Below are positions 18,568 to 27,727 of a stretch of 64,000 nucleotides of DNA, in pieces. The stretch's first letter is position 1; each line of letters opens with the position of its first letter. Made by a program: the position numbers and the translations under genes. A model generated the notes under the pieces. The model was not told the DNA's origin, did no database searches, and was given only the letters and a program-made list of their open reading frames with translations. This DNA comes from Hyphomicrobiales bacterium (GTDB lineage: Bacteria > Pseudomonadota > Alphaproteobacteria > Rhizobiales > Rhizobiaceae). The stretch is taken from assembly GCA_900473185.1 (NCBI GenBank), contig UCKU01000002.1:105926-169925 (forward strand). The letters run 5' to 3'.

Positions 18568-20409
18568 ATGAAGAATGACGTAAAAGGAGGGAAGAGCATC
18601 CAGAGTCAGGACCGGGTGGGGTATGATCTCAGCCTGACATATCGGCTTGGAGTGATGTTCTCCGCATTCTGGAATTCGCAGGTTCGCGGCAAGGTGCTGG
18701 GGCTTGCGATTCTGCTTGTCGTCATCATCCTGGCGACCGCCTATGGACAGGTGATCCTCAACGAATGGAACGCCCCTTTCTACGATTCCCTCGAGCGTCG
18801 TGATCTCGGCGAGTTCTTCCGCCAGCTAGAAGTCTTCGCGATGATCGCCGGTGCGCTGTTGCTGCTCAACGTGCTGCAGGCATGGCTGAACCAGATGACG
18901 GCCCTCTACATGCGCGAGGGCCTCTCACGCGATCTCGTCGATCAGTGGCTGGAGCGCAAGCGCGCCCTCAAGCTCTCCACCATCGGCATCCTCGGCGTTA
19001 ACCCGGACCAGCGCCTTCACGAAGATTCCCGCAATCTTGCCGAAAGCACCACCAACCTCGCTCTCGGCCTCCTGCAATCGACCATCCTGCTCGTCAGTTT
19101 CATCGGCGTCTTGTGGGAACTTTCGAGCGGCTTCATCTTCCATATCAGCGGCCACAGCTTCACCATCCCCGGCTACATGGTCTGGGCGGCGATCTTCTAC
19201 GCCGCATCGGCCTCGCTATTGAGCCAGGTCGTTGGCCGCAAGCTCGTCAAGCTCAATGCCGACCGGTTCTCGAAGGAAGCCGAACTGCGCTTTGCGCTGA
19301 TGCATGCCAACGAGAACATGCCGGCGATAACAGTGGCGCGCGGCGAAGAGAACGAGCGCAAGCGCATCAACGGCGATATCAGCAACGTCCTTACCGTGAT
19401 CAAGCGGCTCGCCATGGCCAATACCAACTTGACCTGGGTCTCGGCGGGTTATGGCTGGCTGGTTATCGTTATCCCGATCATTGTTGCAGCCCCCGCTTAT
19501 TTCTCCGGCGGACTCACTTTCGGCCAGCTGATGATGTCGGTTGGCGCCTTCAACCAGGTCAATACGGCGCTGCGCTGGTATGTCGCCAACTTCGGCCCGA
19601 TTGCCGAATGGCGCGCCACGCTGATGCGCGTCACCGATTTCCGCCAGGCGCTTCAGGAGATGGATGACGGCTTCGATTTGAAGGACGCAATCGTCTACGA
19701 GGAAACCGCGCCCGACAGGTTGACGCTGAAGGATATCGTCATCATGGCCAAGCTTGGCGAGGATATCGACGATTGCGGCGGCTTCCAGATGCGTGAAACG
19801 GATGTGACGATCAGGGCCGGCGAAAAGGTCATGATCAACGGCGATCACAGCGTGAACCGCCGCCTGCTCTTCCAGGCCATGGCCGGCCTCTGGCCCTGCG
19901 GCAAAGGCACAATAGGCCTGCCGCCGATTGACGACATCCTGTTCATCCCTCAGGTTGCCTATGTGCCGGGCGGAACGCTGCGCGAGGCAATCGCATTCCC
20001 CGAAAAACCCGAAGCCTATGACACGGCGGCCATCGAAGCTGCGCTTGAGGCTGCCGGCTTGCATTCGCTGGTCGCCCGCCTCGATAGCCGCGCGCGCTGG
20101 GACAAGCTTCTCGATGCCGATGAACAGAAGGCAATCGGCTTTGCCCGCCTGCTCCTCGTCAAGCCGCGCTGGGTCGTCTTCGACGAAGTGCTTGAAGGCA
20201 TGGAGCCGGAATGGCAGCACACAATGACGAAGCTGCTTACTACGATGCCGGACACCGGCATGATCTACATCGGCCGCTCGGAGACCTATCTGGAATCGCT
20301 GCATCCGCGCACACTGCACCTGCTGGCGCTGCCTTCGAAATCCGATGAAGAACCGGTAGCGTCCGTTGCAGGATCGAGCGCCGCAGCAGCTCCTGCCCCG
20401 GCGCTCTGA
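18568..20409 (+). CDS. SbmA/BacA-like ABC membrane protein with degenerate ATPase domain
   Basis: 613 aa from ATG 18568. The membrane half (about 20-340) belongs to the SbmA/BacA/YddA group: GQVILNEWNAPFYDSLERRD, LNQMTALYMREGLSRDLV, NPDQRLHEDSRNLAESTT and EAELRFALMHANENMPAI. The C-terminal ABC half is badly worn: the Walker A site reads MINGDHSVNRRLL (no Gly-Lys-Ser/Thr), the signature is LDADEQKAIGFARLL instead of LSGGEQQ, while the Walker B FDEVLEG survives. Relatives import peptides or long-chain fatty-acid compounds; BacA itself has no ATPase and runs on a proton gradient. An ATPase-independent mode is therefore likely here. Divergent from metA. Confidence 0.88.
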   Translation: MKNDVKGGKSIQSQDRVGYDLSLTYRLGVMFSAFWNSQVRGKVLGLAILLVVIILATAYGQVILNEWNAPFYDSLERRDLGEFFRQLEVFAMIAGALLLLNVLQAWLNQMTALYMREGLSRDLVDQWLERKRALKLSTIGILGVNPDQRLHEDSRNLAESTTNLALGLLQSTILLVSFIGVLWELSSGFIFHISGHSFTIPGYMVWAAIFYAASASLLSQVVGRKLVKLNADRFSKEAELRFALMHANENMPAITVARGEENERKRINGDISNVLTVIKRLAMANTNLTWVSAGYGWLVIVIPIIVAAPAYFSGGLTFGQLMMSVGAFNQVNTALRWYVANFGPIAEWRATLMRVTDFRQALQEMDDGFDLKDAIVYEETAPDRLTLKDIVIMAKLGEDIDDCGGFQMRETDVTIRAGEKVMINGDHSVNRRLLFQAMAGLWPCGKGTIGLPPIDDILFIPQVAYVPGGTLREAIAFPEKPEAYDTAAIEAALEAAGLHSLVARLDSRARWDKLLDADEQKAIGFARLLLVKPRWVVFDEVLEGMEPEWQHTMTKLLTTMPDTGMIYIGRSETYLESLHPRTLHLLALPSKSDEEPVASVAGSSAAAAPAPAL

Positions 20410-20410
20410 T

Positions 20411-20452
20411 CAATTCCAGTAGAAGAAGTGTACAGCGGTTTGGCTGGAATTG
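20411..20452. repeat. Short palindromic intergenic element, copy 1
   Basis: Perfect 9-bp arms CAATTCCAG (20411-20419) and CTGGAATTG (20444-20452) enclose a core with GTACAGCGGTTTG. The same design occurs at 24306-24352 (GTGCAGCGGTTTG core). It lies between convergent genes and probably belongs to a dispersed rhizobial palindromic family. Confidence 0.75.
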
Positions 20453-20464
20453 CTCCAGGAGAGC

Positions 20465-21094
20465 TTACATCGGCGGCATCACGCCGTTGATGCCGACGGC
20501 GACCTGCGCGGCCGAGATGCTACCATCGGCTGCCCTTTCCGCCATCACGATGACGCCGGCACCCGGCTTCAGATCGTCTTTCGTTGCCGGCGCAAAGGTG
20601 ACGATCGGCGTACCCTCGGCAATCGAGATGGTCTTTTCCTTGCCCTGATAGGTGAGCGTGATTGTGTGGCCGTCGACGGCCTTGACGGCATTGCTGACGG
20701 TCGCATTCGTCATCGAGCTGTTCGGTTGCACGTCCCACGGACGGCTGCCTTCACCGGTACCCTTCATCGCGGCCGGGAAGATCAGCACCTCGATCGCGCC
20801 ATCGGGACCTGTGCCTTTCGGCAGGGAGGCGACACCGACGAAATCGCCGACCTTGATATCATCGACGGAAGCATTCCTGATACCGGCGACCTTCCAACCG
20901 GACTTGAGCGCCACCGTCGCATCGCTGCCCTCGCGGGTCTTGACGGTTAGCGTGTCGCCGTTGAGGCTCTCGATCGTGCCACGCACGCGCAGGCGCTGGC
21001 TTTCCTGAGCAATCGCCGCCTGCGAAAGGCTAAGCACGACGAAGCCGCTGGCGGCAAGCGCCGTCAATATTCTGGTATAGGATTTGCAAGACAT
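20465..21094 (-). CDS. Secreted protein with repeated DUF5666-like beta units
   Basis: 209 aa from ATG 21094, which has AAGGAAGAG just upstream; an in-frame extension to 21325 lacks a ribosome site. A signal peptide is clear (positive MSCKSYTR, hydrophobic core, cut after AIA-QE near residue 29). The mature part has two beta-rich units: RVRGTIESLNGDTLTVKTR with VGDFVGVASLPKG, and SNAVKAVDGHTITLTYQGKE with KPGAGVIVMAER. This is the OB-like DUF5666 pattern seen in metal- or cofactor-associated periplasmic proteins. Function unknown. Location: periplasm. Confidence 0.78.
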   Translation of the reverse strand: MSCKSYTRILTALAASGFVVLSLSQAAIAQESQRLRVRGTIESLNGDTLTVKTREGSDATVALKSGWKVAGIRNASVDDIKVGDFVGVASLPKGTGPDGAIEVLIFPAAMKGTGEGSRPWDVQPNSSMTNATVSNAVKAVDGHTITLTYQGKEKTISIAEGTPIVTFAPATKDDLKPGAGVIVMAERAADGSISAAQVAVGINGVMPPM

Positions 21095-21255
21095 GTAACT
21101 CTTCCTTGTCGCCATTGATCGGCACGACCCCCGGCTGAGCGGCACTCTATGCCGCATGACGCGGCGCGGGCGAATCAAGGAAAAGTGAGGAAAGCGGACC
21201 CCGACAATCCGGTTCCAGACGCCGGAGTCCGCGAAAGATCTTTCAAAAGACCAGC

Positions 21256-21654
21256 TCAACCGGCAGCAGACATGTCCATGTACATGATTTCCCAGACATG
21301 GCCATCGAGATCCTGGAAGCTGCATCCATACATCGGCCCCATATCGAGGATCGGCTTCCAGGGCTTGCCGCCCGCTGCCAGCGCCTTCTTGAGGTAGTCA
21401 TCCACCTCATCGCGGCTGCCGGCCGAAAGGCAGGTCAGCACTTCCTTGCCCTTCGTCGTATCGGCAATATCCCCTTCGATGAACTGCTGGAAATGACCGT
21501 GGGTCAGCAGCATCACATAGATGTTTTCCTCGACGATCATGCAGGCAGCATCGTCGGTGGTAAAATTCGGATTGTAGGAAAAGCCGAGCGCCGAGAAGAA
21601 TTCCTTCGATTTGACGAGGTCCTTGACCGGCAGGTTCACGAAAATCATGCGCAT
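21256..21654 (-). CDS. VOC-family (glyoxalase/dioxygenase fold) protein
   Basis: 132 aa single-unit vicinal-oxygen-chelate protein: MRMIFVNLPVKDLVKSKEFF opens the first beta-alpha-beta unit, and GCSFQDLDGHVWEIMYM closes the second with the usual Glu. This subfamily (PhnB/YcgK-like lactoylglutathione lyase relatives) is widespread and mostly unassigned. It stands alone on the minus strand. Confidence 0.83.
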   Translation of the reverse strand: MRMIFVNLPVKDLVKSKEFFSALGFSYNPNFTTDDAACMIVEENIYVMLLTHGHFQQFIEGDIADTTKGKEVLTCLSAGSRDEVDDYLKKALAAGGKPWKPILDMGPMYGCSFQDLDGHVWEIMYMDMSAAG

Positions 21655-21758
21655 GAAAAATCTCCCTTACGACGTGGCGGCACCGTGCCGTTGATCACGT
21701 TCGGCCCAAGGACGGAGAAAAACCACCCGATCCGACATTTCAGGAAATTTTTATCGGA

Positions 21759-23582
21759 TCAGCCTTCCAGCTCTTCGCGCAGCATTTCGAGTTCCAGCCA
21801 TTCCTCTTCCATCTTCGTCAGGCTTTCGCGCAGCTTCTCCATCTCGGATGCCAGCCGATTAAATGTTGCCGGATCCTTGGTGAAGAGGCTCGGATCGGCC
21901 ATCTTCTCCTCACGCTTGCCGATCTCCGCCTCTGCCTTGGCCATTTCTTTCGGCAGGTTTTCGAGAGCGAATTTTTGCTTGTAGGAGAGCTTGGCCTTCG
22001 AGGCAGAGGGTGCGGCAGCCGCAATCTCCTGCGCCTTGGGCTTTTCCGCCGCCTTCTCGGCCCTGCGGCGCTCCTCGGCCGCACCCTTGCGCTGCGCCAG
22101 CATGTCGGAATAGCCGCCGGCATATTCGATCCAGCGCCCATCCGGCGCTTCCGGATTGGCTGGCGCAATCGTCGAGGTCACCGTCCGGTCGAGGAAGTCG
22201 CGATCGTGGCTGACGAGGATGACGGTGCCGGCAAAACCCGTGACAATCTCCTGCAGGAGATCCAGGGTCTCGATATCGAGATCGTTGGTCGGTTCATCGA
22301 GGATGAGCAGGTTCGTCGGCCGCGACAGGATGCGCGCCAGCATCAGCCGGGCGCGTTCGCCGCCGGAGAGGTTCTTGATCGGCGTGCGCGCCTGCTCCGG
22401 CTGGAACAGGAATTCCTTCATGTAGCCAGTCACATGCCGCTGCTCGCCATTGACCAGCAGGTTCTCGCCACGCCCGTCCGTCAGGTAGTTGGCAAGCGTA
22501 TCGTCGAGGTTCAGATCCTCACGCTTCTGGTCGAGGGTCGCAATATCAAGATTGGTGCCGAGCTTCACCGTGCCGCTGTCGGGCGCAAGCTGGCCGGTCA
22601 GCATCTTCAAAAGCGTCGTCTTGCCGGCGCCGTTCGGGCCGACGAGACCGATGCAATCGCCGCGATGCACGCGGATCGAGAACGGCGCGACGATCGGCCG
22701 GTCGTCATAGCTCTTGGTGATCTTGTCAGCCTCGATCACCAGCTTGCCGGATTCCTGCGCATCGGAAGCGCTTGCCTGTACCGTTCCCTGCGGCCCCTTG
22801 TGGCCGCGATACTGCGAACGCATCGTCTGCAGCTCGCCAAGCCGGCGCATGTTGCGTTTGCGTCGTGCCGTCACGCCATAGCGCAGCCAGTGTTCTTCCC
22901 GCTCGATCGCCTTGCCGAGCTTGTGCTGCTCCAGCTCCTCTGCCTCCAGCACCTGGTCCCGCCACGCCTCGAAAAACGCAAAGCCCTTGTCGAGCCGGCG
23001 AGACGTGCCGCGGTCGAGCCAGACAGTGGCCGTCGAGACCTTTTCGAGGAAGCGGCGGTCGTGCGAGATCAGCACCAGCGCACTGCGCGTCTTCTGCAAT
23101 TCGCCTTCCAGCCACTCGATGGTCGGCAGGTCGAGATGGTTGGTTGGTTCGTCGAGCAGCAGGATGTCGGGCTCCGGCGCCAGTACGCGCGCAAGTGCTG
23201 CGCGGCGCGCCTCGCCGCCGGAAAGGTTCTTAGGATTTTCCTCGCCGGTCAGCCCGAGATGCGAGAGCAGGTAGCTGACGCGATAGGGATCGTCGCCCGG
23301 CCCGAGACCGGCTTCGGCATAGGCCTGCACGGTCTGGAAGTCGGCAAAATCCGGCGCCTGCTCCAGATAGCGCACCGTGGACGCTGGATGGCGGAAGACC
23401 TCACCCGACTGCGCGTCGACGAGGCCGGCTGCGATCTTCAGAAGCGTCGATTTGCCCGAGCCGTTGCGGCCCACGAGGCAGATCTTGTCGCCTGACTCCA
23501 CCTGCAGGGCAGCTCCCGCCAGAAGCGGTGCACCGCCGAAGCTCAGGAAGATATCGTCGAGTTTCAGAATGGGAGGCGCCAA
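21759..23582 (-). CDS. ABC-F type ATPase, Uup-like
   Basis: 607 aa soluble protein with two ATP-binding cassettes and no membrane helix. Cassette 1: GRNGSGKST, NLSGGEARR, LLLDEPTNHLD; cassette 2: GPNGAGKTT, NLSGGERAR, LILDEPTNDLD. The connecting linker and a charged C-terminal coiled coil (about 500-607) are typical of Uup, which binds ribosomes or branched DNA. Its stop codon is followed by a VOC gene 104 bp away, and the start lies three bases after the thiamine pyrophosphokinase stop, so the two form an operon. Confidence 0.9.
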   Translation of the reverse strand: MAPPILKLDDIFLSFGGAPLLAGAALQVESGDKICLVGRNGSGKSTLLKIAAGLVDAQSGEVFRHPASTVRYLEQAPDFADFQTVQAYAEAGLGPGDDPYRVSYLLSHLGLTGEENPKNLSGGEARRAALARVLAPEPDILLLDEPTNHLDLPTIEWLEGELQKTRSALVLISHDRRFLEKVSTATVWLDRGTSRRLDKGFAFFEAWRDQVLEAEELEQHKLGKAIEREEHWLRYGVTARRKRNMRRLGELQTMRSQYRGHKGPQGTVQASASDAQESGKLVIEADKITKSYDDRPIVAPFSIRVHRGDCIGLVGPNGAGKTTLLKMLTGQLAPDSGTVKLGTNLDIATLDQKREDLNLDDTLANYLTDGRGENLLVNGEQRHVTGYMKEFLFQPEQARTPIKNLSGGERARLMLARILSRPTNLLILDEPTNDLDIETLDLLQEIVTGFAGTVILVSHDRDFLDRTVTSTIAPANPEAPDGRWIEYAGGYSDMLAQRKGAAEERRRAEKAAEKPKAQEIAAAAPSASKAKLSYKQKFALENLPKEMAKAEAEIGKREEKMADPSLFTKDPATFNRLASEMEKLRESLTKMEEEWLELEMLREELEG

Positions 23583-23585
23583 GAA

Positions 23586-24236
23586 TCAGACTCCGGAAAG
23601 ATCATAGGGCCGCGCGAGCACGATGGCCCTGCCGCTGGCAAGCGAGAAGCGCACGGGGCCTTCCGCCACATTGGAAATGGTGCGCGACGAGCCGAAGGGC
23701 AAATGGAAGTCGGCGAGCGGATAGCGGGCATTTTCGATGAACAGGCCATGCAGCTCGCTGAAACCTGGCACGGAAAACAGGCTGCCCGGCGGAAGATCGA
23801 TCTCCAGCGAGCCAGGAAGCAAAGGCACGGCCTCCTCACTGCCCGATGTCAGTAGCATGTCGAAGCCTTCCTCCGCCAGCTCCACGGCGTAGAGCAGATG
23901 CTGCAAGGCGTGGTCGGACCGTTCGCCGCCCAGCGCACCCGCAAGGATCAGGCGCTTCGCACCACGCTCGATCGCCTCGGTAACGGCAATTTCACCGTCC
24001 GTCGCAGCCTTTGCGGCTGGATAGGGCTGGCGCGGTACGTCGGGAAAAGCGACGTCGAGATCGGGCGACGTCGAATCGAAATCGCCAACCCACAATTCCG
24101 GCATCACGCCGAGCGCCGCCGCATGCCGCATGCCGCCATCGGCCGCGATGAACCGGCTTTCCCGCACGGCGTCGCGCAGACGATCCGTCAGGCTGAGTGC
24201 CCCGCCGAGCAGGATGGTGAAGGTGGATTGGCTCAT
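23586..24236 (-). CDS. Thiamine pyrophosphokinase
   Basis: 216 aa from ATG 24236 (an ATG two codons upstream is equally possible). Signatures of the catalytic domain: FIAADGGMRHA, LWVGDFDS, KAATDGEIAV and GALGGERSDHALQHL; the C-terminal half is the thiamine-binding beta sandwich (SLFSVPGF...GLFIENARYPL). It makes thiamine diphosphate directly from thiamine and ATP in the cytoplasm. It precedes the ABC-F gene by three bases. Confidence 0.9.
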   Translation of the reverse strand: MSQSTFTILLGGALSLTDRLRDAVRESRFIAADGGMRHAAALGVMPELWVGDFDSTSPDLDVAFPDVPRQPYPAAKAATDGEIAVTEAIERGAKRLILAGALGGERSDHALQHLLYAVELAEEGFDMLLTSGSEEAVPLLPGSLEIDLPPGSLFSVPGFSELHGLFIENARYPLADFHLPFGSSRTISNVAEGPVRFSLASGRAIVLARPYDLSGV

Positions 24237-24305
24237 GGGCATTGCCCATAGCGCAAACGGGGGGTGAAGGGGAAGAGGCGCCGGATATCCGGTGCCCTTC
24301 CCTTA

Positions 24306-24352
24306 AAGCAATTCCCGCAAAAGCGTGCAGCGGTTTGCGACCGGAATTGCTT
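24306..24352. repeat. Short palindromic intergenic element, copy 2
   Basis: Perfect 10-bp arms AAGCAATTCC and GGAATTGCTT with an inner CGCAAA/TTTGCG pair and the core GTGCAGCGGTTTG. Same design as the element at 20411-20452. It sits between the thiamine pyrophosphokinase start and the ompW stop. Confidence 0.8.
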
Positions 24353-24364
24353 CAATCAAATGTT

Positions 24365-25039
24365 CTAGAAGCGATAGGTGACACCGGCGCCGATCAGCCA
24401 AGGATCCAGTTTCGCCTTGCCGCTGACATCGACACCGCCGACTGTCGCATCGAAATCCGGACGCAGGAAGATCTTCTTCACATCCAGGTTCGCACCCCAA
24501 TGCTCATCGAACATGTAGTCGAAACCGGCCTGCAGCGCGACGCCGAATGTGTTCTTCACATCGAGGCTGTCAGCGCTCTTACCGGACTGGTTGTAGAAGA
24601 CCGTGTAGTTCACACCGGCACCGAGATAGGGCTGGAAGGCACCGAAATCGGTGAAATGATATTGCAGCGTCAGCGTCGGCGGCAGCAGCCACGTCTTGCC
24701 GATTTCCCCGAGACCGGCAATCGAGCCTTCGCCATGCACATTGGCGTAGGTCGTGCCGAGAATGAGCTCCGCGGAAATATTGTCGGTGAAGAAGTAGGAG
24801 ATATCCACTTCCGGAATCACCGTGTCCGAATAGGACAGATCGGATCCGGGAATGCCGTCGACTGAGCCGTTATCGCGCGTGATCACGCCAAGCGCACGCA
24901 AGCGTACCTGCCATGGGCTTTGCGTGGCCATTGGCGAGCCCGCTGAAGGCGCCAGATCGGCCGAAAGCGCCGCATGCCCGAAGGATGCGAAAACGATAGC
25001 GGCAAAAATACCCCTCAGCCGAAGCGGATGATGTTTCAT
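24365..25039 (-). CDS. OmpW-family outer membrane protein
   Basis: 224 aa. Signal peptide (FAAIVFASFGHAALS-AD), then an eight-stranded barrel of alternating residues: WQVRLRALGVI, ISYFFTDNISAELILG, LTLQYHFTDFGAFQPYLGAG, FGVALQAGFDYMF, and the C-terminal VTYRF with terminal Phe required for barrel assembly. OmpW proteins form small hydrophobic pores and are often stress-controlled. Good ribosome site GGAGAG upstream of ATG 25039. Confidence 0.93.
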   Translation of the reverse strand: MKHHPLRLRGIFAAIVFASFGHAALSADLAPSAGSPMATQSPWQVRLRALGVITRDNGSVDGIPGSDLSYSDTVIPEVDISYFFTDNISAELILGTTYANVHGEGSIAGLGEIGKTWLLPPTLTLQYHFTDFGAFQPYLGAGVNYTVFYNQSGKSADSLDVKNTFGVALQAGFDYMFDEHWGANLDVKKIFLRPDFDATVGGVDVSGKAKLDPWLIGAGVTYRF

Positions 25040-25132
25040 GTGAATCTCTCCTGATGTCGTCGAACGAGGAGAGACTTAGGCTTGCCTTGGACGGGTCGGC
25101 TTGAGCGAGATCAAACGCTTGGACTATTTTCT

Positions 25133-25657
25133 TTAGCCCGGCGTATCCTTGTCGCGGGAAAGGAAGATTGCCTCGTAGCCGCCGATGAATTTCTCGAACA
25201 GCAGCGAGAAAGTGTCGATCTCTTCCTGTGGCCAGTCCCGCACAACCTCGGAAACGAAGGCGAGCTTCTGGGCCCGGATTTCCGCCAGCAGATTCGTCCC
25301 GAGCGGCGTCATGACGACGACGATACGCCGTGCATCCGCCTGCGAAGCCTCACGGCGCAGGACGTTTCGGCCCACCATATCCGACACGACGCGGCTTGCC
25401 CTCGACGGATCGATGCGCAGCATCTCGGCAATGGCGCCGACCGTTACCTCGCCGTTTTCCTGCGCGCGGCGCACGGCATCGAGTACGTCGAGATGCGACA
25501 GTTCCAGATCCGGCGCCACGCTCTGAATCGCCAGGCGGCCGATCAGCCGGCGTCCTGTCATCATTCGCATGCGCGTCATCGTGCGACCGATGCGCGGCAC
25601 ACTCTCCAACGGATCATCAAGCTCGGTCGTTCTTGTCTTGGTCAAGGTCTCGTTCAT
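25133..25657 (-). CDS. MarR-family transcriptional regulator
   Basis: 174 aa with a central winged helix: LELSHLDVLDAVRR, VTVGAIAEMLRIDPSRASRVVSDMV (recognition helix) and REASQADARRIVVVMTPLG (wing). MarR dimers repress divergent efflux genes until a phenolic or other ligand binds. The gene faces an MFS exporter across a 105-bp AT-rich space, so it most likely controls that exporter and itself. Confidence 0.9.
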   Translation of the reverse strand: MNETLTKTRTTELDDPLESVPRIGRTMTRMRMMTGRRLIGRLAIQSVAPDLELSHLDVLDAVRRAQENGEVTVGAIAEMLRIDPSRASRVVSDMVGRNVLRREASQADARRIVVVMTPLGTNLLAEIRAQKLAFVSEVVRDWPQEEIDTFSLLFEKFIGGYEAIFLSRDKDTPG

Positions 25658-25716
25658 GACGAAACCATAACAGACCGGAGTTAAAAATAAAACATGCCAA
25701 TATCAATAATGTGCCA

Positions 25717-25745
25717 TTGACAAATATATGACATCAGCACATAAA
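25717..25745 (+). promoter_or_regulatory. Sigma-70-type promoter of the MFS exporter
   Basis: TTGACA (25717-25722), 17-bp spacer, CATAAA (25740-25745). The spacer holds AT-rich near-palindromic sequence (around AATATATGACAT) that could be the MarR site. Confidence 0.6.
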
Positions 25746-25762
25746 GCATCTATATAACGAAA

Positions 25763-27316
25763 ATGGCCCATCCCATGGATATGCAAACTGCCCCCGCACC
25801 GCTCGTAACGGATCCCCGTCGGCGGCTCATCCTCTTCTTCTTCCTGATGACCGCCATGTTCATGGCGACGCTGGATAACCAGATCGTCTCCACCGCACTG
25901 CCGACCATCGTCGGCGAGTTCGGTCATCTGGACCGCTTCGGCTGGATCGGTTCGGCCTATCTGCTCGCGCTCAGCGCCGTCATGCCGCTCTACGGCAAGC
26001 TCGGCGATCTTTTCGGCCGCAAATATGTGATGATGACGGCGATCGCGATCTTCACTGTGGGCTCCGCCGTCTGCGGTCTCGCCGTCTCGATGAACACGCT
26101 GATTGCCGCCCGCGTGCTGCAGGGCTTCGGCGGCGGCGGCATCATGGTTTCGATCTTCGCCGTCAACGCCGACCTCTTCGAGCCGCGCGAACGTGCCCGC
26201 TACCAGAGCTATTCCAGCCTCGTACTGATGGCCTCCGGCGCCATTGGCCCTGTCCTCGGCGGCACGATGAGCGATCTCTTCGGCTGGCGCTCGATCTTCC
26301 TCGTCAATGTGCCGATCGGCTTCATCGTGCTTACCGGCCTCGCCTTCATGCTGCCCTACCGCAAGCCGCATCGCCGGCCGAAGATCGATTATGCCGGCGC
26401 ACTCCTGCTGGCGTTGACGACAACCAGCATCGTGCTTGCGACCGACAGCAGCGAGCTTTTTGGTGCTCTGATCTCGCCGCAGAGCATCGGCATCGTCGCC
26501 TTCGGTGTCGTTTGCGCCATCACGTGGGTTTTCATCGAACGTCGCGCGCCGGAGCCGATCGTGCCGCTGGCGCTCTTCCGCAATTCCACCTTCAGCCTGC
26601 TGCTGGTGATCTCGATCATGGGCGGCGCAATCGCCATTGGCATGGTCAACTACCTCGCGCTCTTCCTGCAGACGACGACAGGCCTTTCGCCGTCAGGCGC
26701 CGGGCTGCTCTTCATTCTGCTGACAGGCGGTCTCGTCTGCGGCTCACTGAATGCCGGTCGCATCATTTCGAAGACCGGTCGCTACAAGCCCTTCGCCATT
26801 GCCAGCCTCACCTGCAGCGCCATCGCTTTTGCACTGATCTCGCAGGTTCATGCCGGCACACCGATTGCCTTCATCGGCGCGATCATGCTGCTGCACGGCA
26901 TCGGTATCGGCCTTGCCCAGCAGGTTCCGGTCATCGGCGTTCAGAATGCCGCACCGGCCCGCGATGTGGGTGCCGCGACCGGCTCGGTCACGCTGTCGCG
27001 CATGGGCGGCGCCTCGATTGCCATCTCCATCTACGGTGCAATCATTGCATCGCAGCTCGGCAGGCTCGGCTCCTCCATCCCGGGTGTGGCCAATATCGAG
27101 GAGCTGACGCCGAAAATGATGGCAGCCCTTCCCGAAGCCAGCCGTCAGGCGGTGGCTAATGCTTACGCCTCCGCCTTCTCGCCACTGTTCATGACCTCCT
27201 GCGGCATTGCTTTGATCGGTCTGATCGCCGCCATCATGCTGAAGCCGGTGCAGCTCCCCCGCGCTGGCGAACAGAAGACCAGCCAGACCAACGTCGCCGC
27301 CGAAGCCGCGGAGTAG
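25763..27316 (+). CDS. MFS multidrug exporter, DHA2 (EmrB/QacA) family
   Basis: 517 aa with about 14 hydrophobic segments. DHA2 motifs: LDNQIVSTALPTIVGEFG in helix 1, GKLGDLFGRKYVMM (motif A), RVLQGFGGGGIM (motif B) and GPVLGGTMSDLFGWRSIFLVN (motif C, antiporter). It would pump drugs or toxic plant compounds out with protons. Controlled, probably, by the divergent MarR. ATG 25763 lacks a strong ribosome site; ATG 25775 is an alternative. Confidence 0.92.
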   Translation: MAHPMDMQTAPAPLVTDPRRRLILFFFLMTAMFMATLDNQIVSTALPTIVGEFGHLDRFGWIGSAYLLALSAVMPLYGKLGDLFGRKYVMMTAIAIFTVGSAVCGLAVSMNTLIAARVLQGFGGGGIMVSIFAVNADLFEPRERARYQSYSSLVLMASGAIGPVLGGTMSDLFGWRSIFLVNVPIGFIVLTGLAFMLPYRKPHRRPKIDYAGALLLALTTTSIVLATDSSELFGALISPQSIGIVAFGVVCAITWVFIERRAPEPIVPLALFRNSTFSLLLVISIMGGAIAIGMVNYLALFLQTTTGLSPSGAGLLFILLTGGLVCGSLNAGRIISKTGRYKPFAIASLTCSAIAFALISQVHAGTPIAFIGAIMLLHGIGIGLAQQVPVIGVQNAAPARDVGAATGSVTLSRMGGASIAISIYGAIIASQLGRLGSSIPGVANIEELTPKMMAALPEASRQAVANAYASAFSPLFMTSCGIALIGLIAAIMLKPVQLPRAGEQKTSQTNVAAEAAE

Positions 27317-27322
27317 GCAGAG

Positions 27323-27343
27323 GGCGCGCGGCCTCCGCGCGCC
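27323..27343 (+). terminator. GC-rich hairpin after the MFS gene
   Basis: Perfect 9-bp stem GGCGCGCGG / CCGCGCGCC with a CCT loop, starting 7 bp past the stop. There is no T run behind it, so it may be a pause or mRNA-stabilising hairpin. Confidence 0.5.
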
Positions 27344-27727
27344 TCGCCAATTTAGTCGGCCCGAAAACACCACCATTAATTGCATTATTCGCGCGAATGT
27401 TACGCGTGCCCGTATCGGTCGCCATACTGACCGATTTTTTCCGCAGTGCAGCCGGAATCTGCACTTGCGATGGAACTTTCGCCATAATTTCATCGGAGCG
27501 AGAAGTGCCTCGACAGGCGGGGCATTGCCGAAATGCAACGGCGCCACATTTAGATAGAGTCTCGCTATGCAACCCACGCGGAAATCGGCTACAGCAAAGA
27601 CTTGGATCGGCCGATTGTGCAGCGCGAGAACCGAGGCGGAAGCCTATTGAATTTTCCTGGCAACGGCCGGCCCGAAGATGCGGCAGACCGGCGACTTAAA
27701 ATGGTGCGGAGAGACAGACTGGACAGC
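27344..27727. other. Gene-free stretch before the M48 peptidase gene
   Basis: About 380 bp without a credible gene: possible short frames have poor composition, no ribosome site and no family likeness. It must contain the M48 gene promoter, which I could not place. Confidence 0.5.

Noticed and set aside
21975..23495. A 506-codon plus-strand frame opposite the ABC-F gene
   Set aside because: Shadow frame; both ATPase cassettes are intact on the minus strand.
27344..27727. Possible small gene or sRNA before the M48 peptidase gene
   Set aside because: No promoter plus terminator combination and no conserved-looking frame.
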